The notes beneath the pieces were generated by a model. The model was not told where the DNA came from and did not search any database. It worked only from the letters and a program-made list of their open reading frames with translations. 64,000 nt of DNA, taken from assembly GCA_018396865.1 (NCBI GenBank), contig JAGTRB010000008.1:1-64000 (forward strand), in the 5' to 3' direction. The number at the start of each line of letters is the position of its first letter. Position 1 is the stretch's first letter. Positions 17,424 through 25,425 of the stretch are shown here, in pieces. The translations under genes were made by a program, and so were the position numbers. This DNA comes from Candidatus Bathyarchaeota archaeon (GTDB lineage Archaea; Thermoproteota; Bathyarchaeia; TCS64).

Positions 17424-17885
17424 GTGGAGATGCCCACGGTCTACGATGTCCCGGCCGACGTGATCATAGCTAGGCTGAGCGAGTACCTGAAGAGCAGTGT
17501 CCCCGAGGTCAGGCCACCGGATTGGGCTGCCTATGTTAAGACTGGGGTTCACAGGGAGAGGCCACCCCACAACCCCGACTGGTGGTATATAAGGAGCGCC
17601 TCAATGCTCAGGAAGCTCTATGTGAAGGGGCCTTTGGGAGTCTCTAGGTTGAGGAAGCTTTACGGGGGGAGGAAGAGGAGGGGCGTGTCACCAGCCCACT
17701 TCAGGAGGGGGAGCGGAGCCATAACTAGGAGGATACTCCAGCAGCTCGAGGCCGCCGGCCTCGTGGTCAGGGAAGACCTTAAGGGAAGGGGCATAAGCCC
17801 TAAGGGGAGGAGCCTCCTAGACGCCCTCTCCACCCAGATAAAGAGGGAGATGGATAGGGAGGCGCAGCGATCCAGAGAGGCTTGA
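17424..17885 (+). CDS. rps19e: Ribosomal protein S19e
   Basis: A 153-residue small-subunit protein. The opening PTVYDVPADVIIARLSEYLK, WWYIRSASMLRKLYVKGPLG, and KGRGISPKGRSLLD near the end are diagnostic. It starts at GTG 17424, with ATG two codons on as an alternative. A TATA-like GATATATATG near 17369-17378 is the likely promoter of the whole S19e-to-SecE operon. Next gene 11 bases downstream. Confidence 0.95.
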   Translation: MEMPTVYDVPADVIIARLSEYLKSSVPEVRPPDWAAYVKTGVHRERPPHNPDWWYIRSASMLRKLYVKGPLGVSRLRKLYGGRKRRGVSPAHFRRGSGAITRRILQQLEAAGLVVREDLKGRGISPKGRSLLDALSTQIKREMDREAQRSREA

Positions 17886-17896
17886 AGTGAGGAACC

Positions 17897-18232
17897 ATGT
17901 CTTCGGACGAGGAGCTTAGGAGGCTGAGGGAGAGGCGGCTACTCGAGCTTCAGGCTCAGAGGGAGAGGGAGGAGGAGCTGGAGAGGCAGAAGAGGGAGGC
18001 TGAGGCGGCTAAGCAGGTCCTCCTTCGCAGGATACTAACCCCCGAGGCGAGGCAGAGGCTCACGAATATAAAGATGGTGAGGCCCGAGTACGCGGAGCAG
18101 ATTGAACTCCAGCTGATCCAGGTGGCCCAGAGCGGCAGGCTCAAGCTGCCCATAACCGACGAGATGCTGAAGAGCCTCCTAGCCCAACTTCAGGCCCAGC
18201 AGCATAGGGAGATAAAGGTGAGGAGGAGGTAG
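17897..18232 (+). CDS. PDCD5-family DNA-binding protein
   Basis: A 111-residue, very charged and helical protein. The Arg/Glu-rich N-terminal helix precedes the conserved core [20 protein letters not shown] and [20 protein letters not shown], which mark the archaeal PDCD5/TFAR19 family. Its exact role in archaea is unsettled, but it is almost always encoded between S19e and L39e, as here, pointing to a link with translation. Overlap and spacing with neighbours indicate co-transcription. Confidence 0.93.
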   Translation: MSSDEELRRLRERRLLELQAQREREEELERQKREAEAAKQVLLRRILTPEARQRLTNIKMVRPEYAEQIELQLIQVAQSGRLKLPITDEMLKSLLAQLQAQQHREIKVRRR

Positions 18233-18233
18233 T

Positions 18234-18392
18234 TTGGCTGGAAATAAGCCATTGGCACTCAAGCTCCGCCTGATAAAGGCTGAGAGGCAGAGGGGGCCTG
18301 TCCCCTCATGGATAATCATGAGGACGATGGGGAGGGTGCGATTCAGCCCCAAGACCAGGAGAAACTGGAGGATTAGGAAGCTCAAGCCTTAA
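18234..18392 (+). CDS. rpl39e: Ribosomal protein L39e
   Basis: A 52-residue, strongly basic large-subunit protein. It begins at a TTG two bases after the preceding stop, with the ribosome site AGGAGGAGG inside the upstream gene. NKPLALKLRLIKA, VPSWIIMRT and the C-terminal RRNWRIRKLKP match the family along its whole length. It lines the peptide exit tunnel. Confidence 0.93.
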   Translation: MAGNKPLALKLRLIKAERQRGPVPSWIIMRTMGRVRFSPKTRRNWRIRKLKP

Positions 18393-18404
18393 GGTGGTTC
18401 GGGG

Positions 18405-18680
18405 ATGTCGGGGTCTAAGCAGGCTGAGGAGAGGATATACACGGTCCCCCTTGGAAGGGCCTACGCCTCGCCGAGGTACAAACGGGCTGAGAAGGCCATC
18501 TCCATACTGAGGAGATTCGTCGAGAGGCACATGAGGCCCTCCAAGGTAGAGATAGACCCTGAGGTGAATGAGGCTATATGGAGCAGGGGCATGGAGAGGC
18601 CACCTAGAAAGATGAGAGTCAGGCTCTCAAGGGATGAGGATGGAACGGTCAGGGTCGCCCTCGCGGAGGAGGAGATTTGA
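18405..18680 (+). CDS. rpl31e: Ribosomal protein L31e
   Basis: A 91-residue large-subunit protein located near the exit tunnel. YTVPLGRAYASPRYKRAEKA and VEIDPEVNEAIWSRGMERPP are characteristic. ATG at 18405, 12 bases after rpl39e. Its stop overlaps the TTG start of the next gene. In many archaea the anti-association factor eIF6 follows L31e; here it is absent from that place. Confidence 0.95.
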   Translation: MSGSKQAEERIYTVPLGRAYASPRYKRAEKAISILRRFVERHMRPSKVEIDPEVNEAIWSRGMERPPRKMRVRLSRDEDGTVRVALAEEEI

Positions 18681-18877
18681 GAGAGGTGAAGCTATACAGG
18701 ATATATGGGATGATAAGGAAGGGAAACCTCCTAGATCCCATCAGGTTCAGGAGGGAGGTCAGGGCGACGGGGAGGGAGCAGGCCGTAGAGAGGATCTACT
18801 CGGAGGTGGGAAGCCACCACAGGGCTAAGAGGCATGAGATCAGGATCCTTGAAGTGGAGGAGCTTGAGGAGGATTGA
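18677..18877 (+). CDS. rplX: Ribosomal protein LX (L18a/L20e type)
   Basis: A 66-residue archaeal large-subunit protein. LYRIYGMIRKGN, REVRATGREQAVERIYSEVG and KRHEIRILEVEEL fit LX. The TTG start overlaps the L31e stop and its own stop overlaps the next start, so translation of the three genes is likely coupled. Confidence 0.92.
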   Translation: MREVKLYRIYGMIRKGNLLDPIRFRREVRATGREQAVERIYSEVGSHHRAKRHEIRILEVEELEED

Positions 18878-19320
18878 CCCAAGAACCTGAGAAGATGGAA
18901 AGGCTCAGGAGGCTGGTAGTGGAGCTCAGGCTCATGGAGGGATCGGCTGAGATCCTCCAGAGAAGGCTGGAGTTCCTCCAGGCCGCCCTCTCGGACCTCC
19001 GCATCGCGGAGAACTCCCTGAGGGAGCTTAAAGGTAAAGAGGAGGGGTCCCCCATCCTGGTCCCAATAGGTGGGAACACCTTCATCGGGGCCAGGCTTGG
19101 GAACCTGAGCAAGGTCATTGTCGGTATAGGGGCAGACGTATCCGTCGAGATGAGCATAGACGAGGCTGTTGAGGACATCTCCTCCCGCATCTCCGAGGTC
19201 GAGAAGGCTGGGTCATCAGTCCAGCAGCAGCTGGAGCAGATAACGGCCCAGATACAGTCTCATAGGGAGATGATAAACGAGCTGAGCTCCCAACTTCAAG
19301 GGGAGAAGAGAGGTGTTTGA
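18874..19320 (+). CDS. pfdA: Prefoldin alpha subunit
   Basis: A 148-residue chaperone subunit. Long N- and C-terminal coiled-coil helices flank a small beta region (SPILVPIGGNTFIGARLGNL). It forms an alpha2-beta4 hexamer that delivers unfolded proteins to the thermosome. The TTG start overlaps the LX stop, and its end overlaps the ftsY start by 8 bases. This position, LX-pfdA-ftsY, is a standard archaeal arrangement. The beta subunit is not in this window. Confidence 0.93.
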   Translation: MTQEPEKMERLRRLVVELRLMEGSAEILQRRLEFLQAALSDLRIAENSLRELKGKEEGSPILVPIGGNTFIGARLGNLSKVIVGIGADVSVEMSIDEAVEDISSRISEVEKAGSSVQQQLEQITAQIQSHREMINELSSQLQGEKRGV

Positions 19321-20227
19321 GAGGCTCAAGCAGGGGCTTAAGGGAGTCCTAGATAAGATATCAAAGACCCAGCTCTCCGAGGAGGATCTGGACCCGATCC
19401 TGGAAGACCTACAGCTACAGCTCATATCCAACGATGTAGCCTTTGAAGTGGCAAGCGGGATATGCGCTGAGCTGAAGAAGAGGCTCAGGGGCGCATCCAT
19501 CTCCAGGTTTGAGGAGAGAGAAAGAATTGTCAGAGCAGCCCTCGCAGAATCCATCAGGTCGGTGATGGCAACGACCTCGGAGGCTGACCTCATAAAGCTC
19601 GCCTCCTCCAGAAAGGGCTCAGGGAGGCCTCTAACGATAATGTTCATAGGGGTGAACGGCACGGGAAAGACGACGACCATCGCCAAGGTGGCGAAGCTGC
19701 TGATGGACCGAGGGTTTAAGGTCATACTGGCCTCAAGCGACACCTATAGAGCTGGCGCAATAGAGCAGCTGGAGGAGCACGCTAGGAGGCTCCACCTGAG
19801 GGTCATCAGGCACACCTATGGGGCCGATCCAGCAGCCGTAGGGTTCGACGCGGTCCAGCATGCAGCCTCCAGGGGGATGGACGCCGTCCTCATAGACACC
19901 GCTGGGAGGATGCAGACGAACAGGAACCTGATGGACGAGCTTAAGAAGATAAAGCGCGTGGTTCAGCCAGACCTGACCATCCTAATCGTGGACGCCCTAA
20001 CGGGGAACGACGCTGTGCAACAGGCTATGGCCTTCGACAAGGGGGTGGGATTCGACGCTGTTATCCTAGCCAAGGTGGATGCAGATGCGAAGGGTGGCTC
20101 AAGCCTGAGCGTCCCCTACGCAACGGGGAAGCCCATCATATACATCGGAACCGGACAGGGCTACGACGACCTCCAGCCCTTCGACCCCGAATGGTTCTCG
20201 GAGAGGATCCTACCCCTTGAGGAGTAA
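19313..20227 (+). CDS. ftsY: Signal recognition particle receptor FtsY
   Basis: A 304-residue SRP-type GTPase. The N-domain four-helix bundle precedes the G domain with P-loop GVNGTGKT (113-120), DTYRAGAIEQL, DTAGRMQTNRNLMDEL and LAKVDADAKGG. It docks ribosome-SRP complexes at the membrane for co-translational insertion. It lacks the long acidic N-terminal extension of bacterial FtsY, as is usual in archaea. GTG start overlapping pfdA by 8 bases. secE follows 26 bases later. Confidence 0.95.
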   Translation: MFERLKQGLKGVLDKISKTQLSEEDLDPILEDLQLQLISNDVAFEVASGICAELKKRLRGASISRFEERERIVRAALAESIRSVMATTSEADLIKLASSRKGSGRPLTIMFIGVNGTGKTTTIAKVAKLLMDRGFKVILASSDTYRAGAIEQLEEHARRLHLRVIRHTYGADPAAVGFDAVQHAASRGMDAVLIDTAGRMQTNRNLMDELKKIKRVVQPDLTILIVDALTGNDAVQQAMAFDKGVGFDAVILAKVDADAKGGSSLSVPYATGKPIIYIGTGQGYDDLQPFDPEWFSERILPLEE

Positions 20228-20253
20228 TTATAAAGGATGAGCCGGGGGATGTG

Positions 20254-20424
20254 ATGGGGATCCTGGAATTCTTCAGGTCGACGGCGAGGCTCCTAAGGAT
20301 CATATCAAAGCCCGACTGGAAGACATTCTGGCTGAGCGTGAAGATCTGCCTCCTGGGGGTGGCCCTGCTGGGGGGTATAGGCTATATAATCAGGCTCATA
20401 TCCATCACCCTCCAAGGCGTATAG
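20254..20424 (+). CDS. secE: Protein translocase subunit SecE (Sec61 gamma)
   Basis: A 56-residue tail-anchored protein. The amphipathic helix EFFRSTARLLRIISKPDWKT is followed by one membrane helix (ICLLGVALLGGIGYIIRLI). ATG at 20254 after GGGGGAT; a GTG directly upstream is in frame but less well spaced. It clamps SecY in the translocon. Sitting between ftsY and nusG is normal for archaea, although here nusG is unusually far (307 bases). Confidence 0.92.
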   Translation: MGILEFFRSTARLLRIISKPDWKTFWLSVKICLLGVALLGGIGYIIRLISITLQGV

Positions 20425-20731
20425 AAGTCACCCACTCAAAAAGCTCTATAACATGGGGAAATTACGTTCTAATAATGTCAGCTTTATTGACCATGGAGAC
20501 CTCAGCTTGCAACCACCTCAAGATTTTATACCTGCAGAGTTGAATTTGAAATAAAGGTTTAAGGAGATCATGGGAGGGAAAGAGACCTCTCAGATTGAAA
20601 GGCTGAGGCTAAGTGGCGAGCCGACTTAGAGAGACGAACTCATGTCGATCGGTCTTTATATCTTGAAGGGATGATTAGTAATGTTAATATCTTAATAGAT
20701 CCACCCTAACGGTAAATCTGAGCGTGATGGA
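20425..20731 (+). other. secE-nusG gap with two adjacent hairpins and a promoter
   Basis: No open reading frame seen. Two inverted repeats stand side by side: CTCAG/CTGAG (20589-20607) and CTAAGT-GG/CC-ACTTAG (20609-20629, loop CGAG, one bulged G). A TATA-like TCTTTATATC at 20653-20662 would start the nusG transcript near 20685. Another TATA-like GATTTTATAC near 20519-20528 could drive a short RNA over the hairpins. Whether they form a functional RNA, a terminator of the upstream operon or neither is open. Confidence 0.4.
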
Positions 20732-21190
20732 TTGAGTATGGAGAGGCCTTGGACTTCCCTCTACGTCGTGAAGGTCACTAGGGGGCAGGAGAGGAACATA
20801 GCTCTGATGCTTTCAGATAGGGCGAGGGTGGAGAAACTTCCGGTGGCTGCTATTCTATCTCCGGCCGAGCTCAAGGGGTATCTGATAGTGGAGGCTGATG
20901 CCCCGCACACCGTTGAGGAGCTTATCCGGGGGATGAAGCATGTAAGGCAGAGGGTTCAGGGAACCCTTAGCATCTCCGAGTTGGAGAAGTACCTCGAAAG
21001 CAGGCGGGCAGCGGGCGTTGAGGTGGGCGCCATAGTCGAGGTTGTGGCAGGCCCCTTCAAAGGCATGCAGGCGAAGGTGATTAGGGTGGACGACGCGAAG
21101 GGGGAGGTTACCGTTGAACTTCTGGAGGCGAGTTATACCCTACCCATCACCATCAATATAGACTATGTCAGGGAGGTGAAGAAGGCCTAA
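20732..21190 (+). CDS. spt5: Transcription elongation factor Spt5 (NusG)
   Basis: A 152-residue protein with an N-terminal NGN domain (LYVVKVTRGQERNIALML, VRQRVQGTLSISELEKYLES) and a C-terminal KOW domain (GAIVEVVAGPFKGMQAKVIR). It binds the RNA polymerase clamp, usually with Spt4, to keep elongation processive. Start ATG at 20732. Its stop overlaps the rpl11 start, so the two are coupled. Own promoter upstream (see the gap entry). Confidence 0.95.
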   Translation: MSMERPWTSLYVVKVTRGQERNIALMLSDRARVEKLPVAAILSPAELKGYLIVEADAPHTVEELIRGMKHVRQRVQGTLSISELEKYLESRRAAGVEVGAIVEVVAGPFKGMQAKVIRVDDAKGEVTVELLEASYTLPITINIDYVREVKKA

Positions 21191-21675
21191 TGGTGAAGAA
21201 GACCTTCAACTTCATCGTGGTTGGGGGGAAGGCCACGGGTGGTCCCCCGATAGGCCCAGCCCTCGGGCCTCTAGGAGTCAACATAATGGCCGTTGTGAAC
21301 AAGATAAACGAGGTTACATCATCCTATGCTGGGGTTAAGGTGCCCGTAGAGGTCACCCTAGACACGGATACGAAGGAGTTTTCAGTAAAGGTTGGGATGC
21401 TATCGACGTACTCTTTGATAACACAGGCTCTAGGCATCTCCAAGGGTTCCTCAACCCCGAAGAGGAGCAATGTTGGAAACTTGACTTTCAAGCAGGTGGT
21501 CGAGATCGCTGAGAGGAAGAGGGAGGGGCTGCTTGCAAACTCCCTGAGGGCCGCTGTGAAGGAGGTCCTGGGAACCTGCCTCAGCATGGGAGTCACGGTG
21601 GACGGTAAAACCGTTAAAGAGGTCCTCCCCTTATTGGAGTCAGGGGTCTACGACGAGTTTTTAAGAGCCCCTTAA
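21190..21675 (+). CDS. rpl11: Ribosomal protein L11
   Basis: A 161-residue large-subunit protein that forms the base of the factor-binding stalk with 23S rRNA. FIVVGGKATGGPPIGPALGP is the canonical opening, and the C-terminal rRNA-binding domain contains LTFKQVVEIAERKR. Overlaps the spt5 stop by one base. Confidence 0.95.
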   Translation: MVKKTFNFIVVGGKATGGPPIGPALGPLGVNIMAVVNKINEVTSSYAGVKVPVEVTLDTDTKEFSVKVGMLSTYSLITQALGISKGSSTPKRSNVGNLTFKQVVEIAERKREGLLANSLRAAVKEVLGTCLSMGVTVDGKTVKEVLPLLESGVYDEFLRAP

Positions 21676-21685
21676 CCTTTATATC
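21676..21685 (+). promoter_or_regulatory. Possible internal promoter before rpl1
   Basis: CCTTTATATC just after the rpl11 stop is TATA-like and lies 29 bases ahead of the rpl1 ATG. It may give extra transcription of rpl1 and rplP0. Confidence 0.35.
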
Positions 21686-21713
21686 GTATCTCCGATCCTG
21701 AGGTGGAACCTAG

Positions 21714-22358
21714 ATGTCGCTGCGGAGGGAACAGGTGATCGATGCCCTCATGAAGGCTAGGGCTGCAGCCCCCCCTAGGGGCTTCGAACAGTCCATAGAG
21801 TTGATAGTTAACCTGAAGGATATAGATTTCAAGAAGCCTGAGAAGAGGATAAACCTGCGCGTTGAGGTCCCGAACGGGTTTGGGGGGAGGAAGGTCCTCA
21901 TCTTCGCCTCAGGAGATCTAGCCCTTAGAGCTAGAAGGGCTGGGGCTGACGCGGTAATTGAGCCCTCCGAGCTGGAGGCCATGGCTAAGGATAAGAAGGA
22001 GATCAAGAGGAGGCTGAAGGAGTTCGATGTCTTCTACGCGGAGGCCCAGCTCATGCCCCTGGTGGGAAGGTTGGTGGGGCCCTTCCTCGGGCCTAGAGGG
22101 AGGATGCCGACCCCCATCCCCTCCAATTTGCCGGTTGAGGGGGTCATCGAGGCCGGTAGAAGGATCGTCTTCCTCAGGAGTAGGGATAAGCCCCTGATAC
22201 AGTGCGCCGTGGGCAGCGAGAAGATGGAGGATTCTAAGGTCGCGGAGAACATAGAGGCCATCCTTTCAAGCCTCACCCCCGCCTTAGACAGGGGCTATGG
22301 AAACATAAGGTCAGCGTATGTGAAGTTGACTATGGGGCCAGCTGTAAGGCTCATATGA
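21714..22358 (+). CDS. rpl1: Ribosomal protein L1
   Basis: A 214-residue protein of the mobile L1 stalk, which also binds its own mRNA in several archaea as a repressor. Motifs: the N-terminal FEQSIELIVNLKDIDFKKPE, then GRLVGPFLGPRGRMPTPIP, and VGSEKMEDSKVAENIEAIL. ATG at 21714 after GAGGTGG. The leader is short, and I did not recognise a clear L1 regulatory kink-turn in it. Confidence 0.95.
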   Translation: MSLRREQVIDALMKARAAAPPRGFEQSIELIVNLKDIDFKKPEKRINLRVEVPNGFGGRKVLIFASGDLALRARRAGADAVIEPSELEAMAKDKKEIKRRLKEFDVFYAEAQLMPLVGRLVGPFLGPRGRMPTPIPSNLPVEGVIEAGRRIVFLRSRDKPLIQCAVGSEKMEDSKVAENIEAILSSLTPALDRGYGNIRSAYVKLTMGPAVRLI

Positions 22359-22371
22359 TGAGGTGTGAGGA

Positions 22372-23238
22372 TTGGTCTCAGAGAATAAATCTAGGATGCT
22401 CGATCAAGCCATTGAGCTTCTCAAGAAATATGAGGTCATCTTCGCAGCAGACCTATTCAAGATGAAGAGCCAGATGCTACAAGATCTCAGAAAAGAGTTA
22501 AGAAAAGAGTTGACCTTGAAATGTATAAAGAATAATATATTGAGAAAGGCCATGGATAAGATGGGGCTTGAGGGCGCTGAAGAGTTTATAGATAGGGTCC
22601 AGGGCTCCAACATCTATGCGTTCTCCAACGAGAACCCCTTCAAGCTCGCTATGATGCTGAAGAAGAGGAAGGTGAGGGTCTTCGCAAGGCCGGGGGACAC
22701 CGCCCTCGAGGACATAGTCATCCCAGCAGGGAACACGGGTCTCGCTCCCGGACCATTCATCAGCAAGCTAGCAACCCTGGGCGTGAGGACGAGAATAGAG
22801 GGTGGAACCATCTGGGTGAACTTCGACACGAAGGTGGCCAGCGCCGGCGATAAGATCTCCCAAGACCTCTCCGAGATACTGGCCCGGCTGGGGATAAAGG
22901 CCGGGGAGATGGGGCTCGAGGCCAAGGCGGTCTACTTCAATGGGAGGATCATACCCAGAGATGAGCTTCTACTTAATGTGGAAGAGTATCGGGATCAGCT
23001 GAGGAAGGCCTCCTCAGAGGCCTTCCAGGTGGCCCTACTTGCTTCTTATCCCACACCCCAGACCCTTCCAGCACTTATCTCCATAGCTGCGCAGAACGCT
23101 GAAAGATTAGCCCTTAGGGCTGAATACGTCGATAGAGATTCAGCCGGGAAGCTCATAGCCATCGCTCACTCCCACGCTTTAACCCTACAAAACCTTGTGG
23201 GGAGAAGGGTTGAGGAGAGCCTGGATCGGCAATCTTAG
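22372..23238 (+). CDS. rplP0: Ribosomal protein P0 (L10), apparently without the acidic C-terminal tail
   Basis: A 288-residue stalk base protein. The rRNA-binding domain has YEVIFAADLFKMKSQMLQDL and the second domain PGDTALEDIVIPAGNTG. The helical spine that binds P1 dimers ends the chain (ALISIAAQNAERLALRA, then HSHALTLQNLVGRR). Many archaeal P0 proteins go on with a hinge and an acidic helix like that of P1; this one stops at SLDRQS. It starts at TTG 22372. The next gene on this strand would usually be rpl12, which is elsewhere here. It is convergent with ilvE, 21 bases away. Confidence 0.93.
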   Translation: MVSENKSRMLDQAIELLKKYEVIFAADLFKMKSQMLQDLRKELRKELTLKCIKNNILRKAMDKMGLEGAEEFIDRVQGSNIYAFSNENPFKLAMMLKKRKVRVFARPGDTALEDIVIPAGNTGLAPGPFISKLATLGVRTRIEGGTIWVNFDTKVASAGDKISQDLSEILARLGIKAGEMGLEAKAVYFNGRIIPRDELLLNVEEYRDQLRKASSEAFQVALLASYPTPQTLPALISIAAQNAERLALRAEYVDRDSAGKLIAIAHSHALTLQNLVGRRVEESLDRQS

Positions 23239-23259
23239 ACTAAAAAATAAAGGGGAAGT

Positions 23260-24189
23260 TTAGACCGGGGTTAACCAGCCGGGCTTCTTCACCCTCCCTG
23301 AGAGGATGTCGGCATAGTGTTCCGCTATCCTCGTGGTGATGGGGCCCGGGTACTCCCCACCCAGCTCTATGTCATCTATGCTCGTTATGGGTGTGACCTC
23401 GGCGCCCGTCCCGCAGAGGAAGGCCTCATCCGAGGCGTAGAGCTCAACCCTGGTTATATCTCTGACCTCAACGGGGATACCGAGATCTCTAGGTATAAAC
23501 TCAAGGAAGGTGTTCCGGGTCACAGACTCCAAGATCGAGGCGGAGACAGGAGGGGTGATAACCCTCCCATCCCTCACAGCCATTATGCAGGCCCCTGGGG
23601 CCTCTGAGACGAAACCCCTATTGTCCAAGAAGATGGCCCCATCATAGCCGCATCTCCTAGCCTCCCTTGTGGCAAGGGCGGAGTTGGCATAGTTAGCCCA
23701 GGACTTCGCCTGGGGCGGGAGGGCGTCGCTGGCTATCCTCCTCCAGCTGCTCACCATAAAGCGCCTGCGAACCCCGAACCTAGGATTCCCCCTTCCTAGA
23801 AGGGTTTCAAACCTCCAGACCGGGACCACAACATGGACGGTCTCCTCGGCTCCAGCCCTAGGCCAGACCCTCGGCTGGATATATACATTAGACCTGAAGC
23901 CGTTCGCCCTTATGGTCTCCCTAACGGCTTCTAGGAGCTGATCCTTCGTGTAGGGGATCTGGAGGCCATCGACAGCAGCGCTCCTCCATAGGCGGTCTAT
24001 GTGAGGCTTCCACTGGAAGATGTTGAGGTTACCCTCGCCAAGTATGTCCCCCTCCACATATGCCTTTATCCCCTCGAAGATGCCGAGGTAGATGGGCTCC
24101 ATGGCAGAGACTAGAGCCTTATCAGTCTCCACTATCTCCCCGTTCATCCAACAGTAACGGGCACCCCTAAAGGCTGCGGACATAGACAC
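23260..24189 (-). CDS. ilvE: Branched-chain amino acid aminotransferase
   Basis: A 309-residue fold-type IV PLP enzyme that interconverts Val/Leu/Ile and their 2-oxoacids with glutamate. The PLP lysine is K162 in AKSWANYANS. GYDGAIFLDNRGFVSEAPG and the C-terminal LYASDEAFLCGTGAEVTPI are family motifs. It lies 2.3 kb from the branched-chain-type ABC transporter, although nothing suggests a shared operon. A TATA-like box is present near 24209-24218. Confidence 0.93.
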   Translation of the reverse strand: MSMSAAFRGARYCWMNGEIVETDKALVSAMEPIYLGIFEGIKAYVEGDILGEGNLNIFQWKPHIDRLWRSAAVDGLQIPYTKDQLLEAVRETIRANGFRSNVYIQPRVWPRAGAEETVHVVVPVWRFETLLGRGNPRFGVRRRFMVSSWRRIASDALPPQAKSWANYANSALATREARRCGYDGAIFLDNRGFVSEAPGACIMAVRDGRVITPPVSASILESVTRNTFLEFIPRDLGIPVEVRDITRVELYASDEAFLCGTGAEVTPITSIDDIELGGEYPGPITTRIAEHYADILSGRVKKPGWLTPV

Positions 24190-24324
24190 CCGAAGATACG
24201 ATCAACTAAGGTTATTAAAGAGTTTATCACAAGCACCTCAGGTATTAAAAACCCGCTTTTAGAGATCCTATCCAAGATTTTTATCTTGAGAGAGGATTAT
24301 TGAGGGAAAAATTGGGAGTGGAGT

Positions 24325-24642
24325 TTAAACTCTTTCTATCTTGAAGATCACGGGTCTAAGTCCGTCCGTGCAGCAGTTCACTGAGACACCGGGCTCCTCG
24401 TACCAGTGGAAGTTCCCACGGAAGCGGAGGGTCTGAACCACCTTGTATAGGTCGTTCCAGGCCCATCCGCAGAACCCATCGGGCATCCTCCCATCCTCCT
24501 CGACGTAGAAGACCTGCTCCTCCTGGAATAGTTCACATGGACCCGTCGGGGCGCCCTTGATGGGAGATCTCTCAAAGACCTCCTCGGGCTTGAATCGCCT
24601 CAGAACCGTTATCTTAAGCCTGCTAGCCCTCTCAACCAACAC
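24325..24642 (-). CDS. TIGR04076-family protein
   Basis: A 105-residue soluble protein. LKITVLRRFKPEEVFE, MPDGFCGWAWNDLYKVVQTL and the C-terminal CCTDGLRPVIFKIERV match the TIGR04076 pattern as I know it. The family is of unknown function and occurs in anaerobic bacteria and archaea. The conserved cysteines suggest a redox or metal role, but that is speculation. Alone between ilvE and the divergent SNase-like gene. Confidence 0.75.
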   Translation of the reverse strand: MLVERASRLKITVLRRFKPEEVFERSPIKGAPTGPCELFQEEQVFYVEEDGRMPDGFCGWAWNDLYKVVQTLRFRGNFHWYEEPGVSVNCCTDGLRPVIFKIERV

Positions 24643-24775
24643 GCATCAAATTAGGTTATTAACCAGTAATTTTAAGTCTTCCCATACCCTTCCGGAAGAT
24701 GTTCAAAAATGGTTCCTTGGATGATTTATCTAGACCCGATAATCTTTAATCTATCTATTTAATGGGTTTATTGTC

Positions 24776-25063
24776 TTGAAGAGGCGTGGGGCAACTGTCG
24801 TAAGGGTTGAGGATGCCTCCACCCTCATAATCAGGCCCTATATGGCCGTGAGGCTCGCGGGGGTGGAGGCCCCCTTGAGGGGTTCACCTGAGGCTGAGAT
24901 GGCTCGAAGGAAGCTGGAGGAGCTCACCCTAAACAAGAAGATAGAGTTTGAGGTTCAGGAGTGGGACAGGCTTGGGTGCGGTATCGCGATGGTCTGGCTC
25001 GATGGCTCAAGCCTCAACGAGGCTATGAGAACCTATATAGAGGGGCTGGGCAAGAAAAATTAA
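24776..25063 (+). CDS. SNase-like OB-fold mini-protein, copy 1
   Basis: A 95-residue protein starting at TTG 24776. It resembles the core of staphylococcal-nuclease domains: GATVVRVEDASTLIIRPYMA, VRLAGVEAPLRGS, then a helix and LNKKIEFEVQEWDRLGCGIA. The arginine in VRLAGVEAP could correspond to the catalytic Arg, but the usual acid and second Arg are not obvious and the domain is short, so nuclease activity is doubtful. Paralogous to the gene 34 bases downstream. Binding of nucleic acid or protein through the OB fold is the most I would infer. Confidence 0.7.
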   Translation: MKRRGATVVRVEDASTLIIRPYMAVRLAGVEAPLRGSPEAEMARRKLEELTLNKKIEFEVQEWDRLGCGIAMVWLDGSSLNEAMRTYIEGLGKKN

Positions 25064-25097
25064 TATATCGTGATGAATTTTTGGGAGGAGATTCGAG

Positions 25098-25373
25098 ATG
25101 GTGATGAAGTCCGGAACCGTCGTTGAGATATTAGACGCCGTCTCCTTCAGGCTCAGAACCGACGCCATATTGGTCCTCGACGGGGTTGAACCCCCACCGA
25201 GAGGCTCAGAGGGAGAGAAGAAGGCCAAGGAGAAGCTTTCAGAGCTCGTCCTGAAGAAGAAGGTCCAATACGAGGTAACGGAGTTCGATGAGCTGGGTAG
25301 GACAAGAGCTAAGGTAAACATAGAAGGCTTAAACGTAAATGAGGAGATGGCTAAATACATTAAAGGCCTTTAA
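25098..25373 (+). CDS. SNase-like OB-fold mini-protein, copy 2
   Basis: A 91-residue paralogue of the preceding gene with the same order of elements: SGTVVEILDAVSFRLRTDA, LVLDGVEPPPRGSEGEKKAK, LKKKVQYEVTEFDELGRTRA, LNVNEEMAKYIKGL. The arginine position of VRLAG is replaced (LVLDG), so the catalytic triad is not kept. ATG at 25098 after GGGAGGAG. The two genes probably arose by tandem duplication and are co-transcribed. Confidence 0.7.
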   Translation: MVMKSGTVVEILDAVSFRLRTDAILVLDGVEPPPRGSEGEKKAKEKLSELVLKKKVQYEVTEFDELGRTRAKVNIEGLNVNEEMAKYIKGL

Positions 25374-25409
25374 CTAACATAATAGATGATAGATCAATTA
25401 GATCCACAG

Positions 25410-25425
25410 TTTTTTGTATCTTTTT
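25410..25425 (+). terminator. Possible poly-T terminator after the SNase-like pair
   Basis: Two T-runs (25410-25415 and 25421-25425) lie 37 bases past the stop. This fits archaeal T-tract termination; there is no obvious hairpin. The remaining AT-rich bases up to 25575 hold no gene that I see. Confidence 0.35.

Noticed and set aside
20668-20721. Possible C/D box RNA (GATGATT ... CTGA)
   Set aside because: The C box is imperfect, the inner boxes are missing and the span overlaps the predicted nusG promoter and leader.
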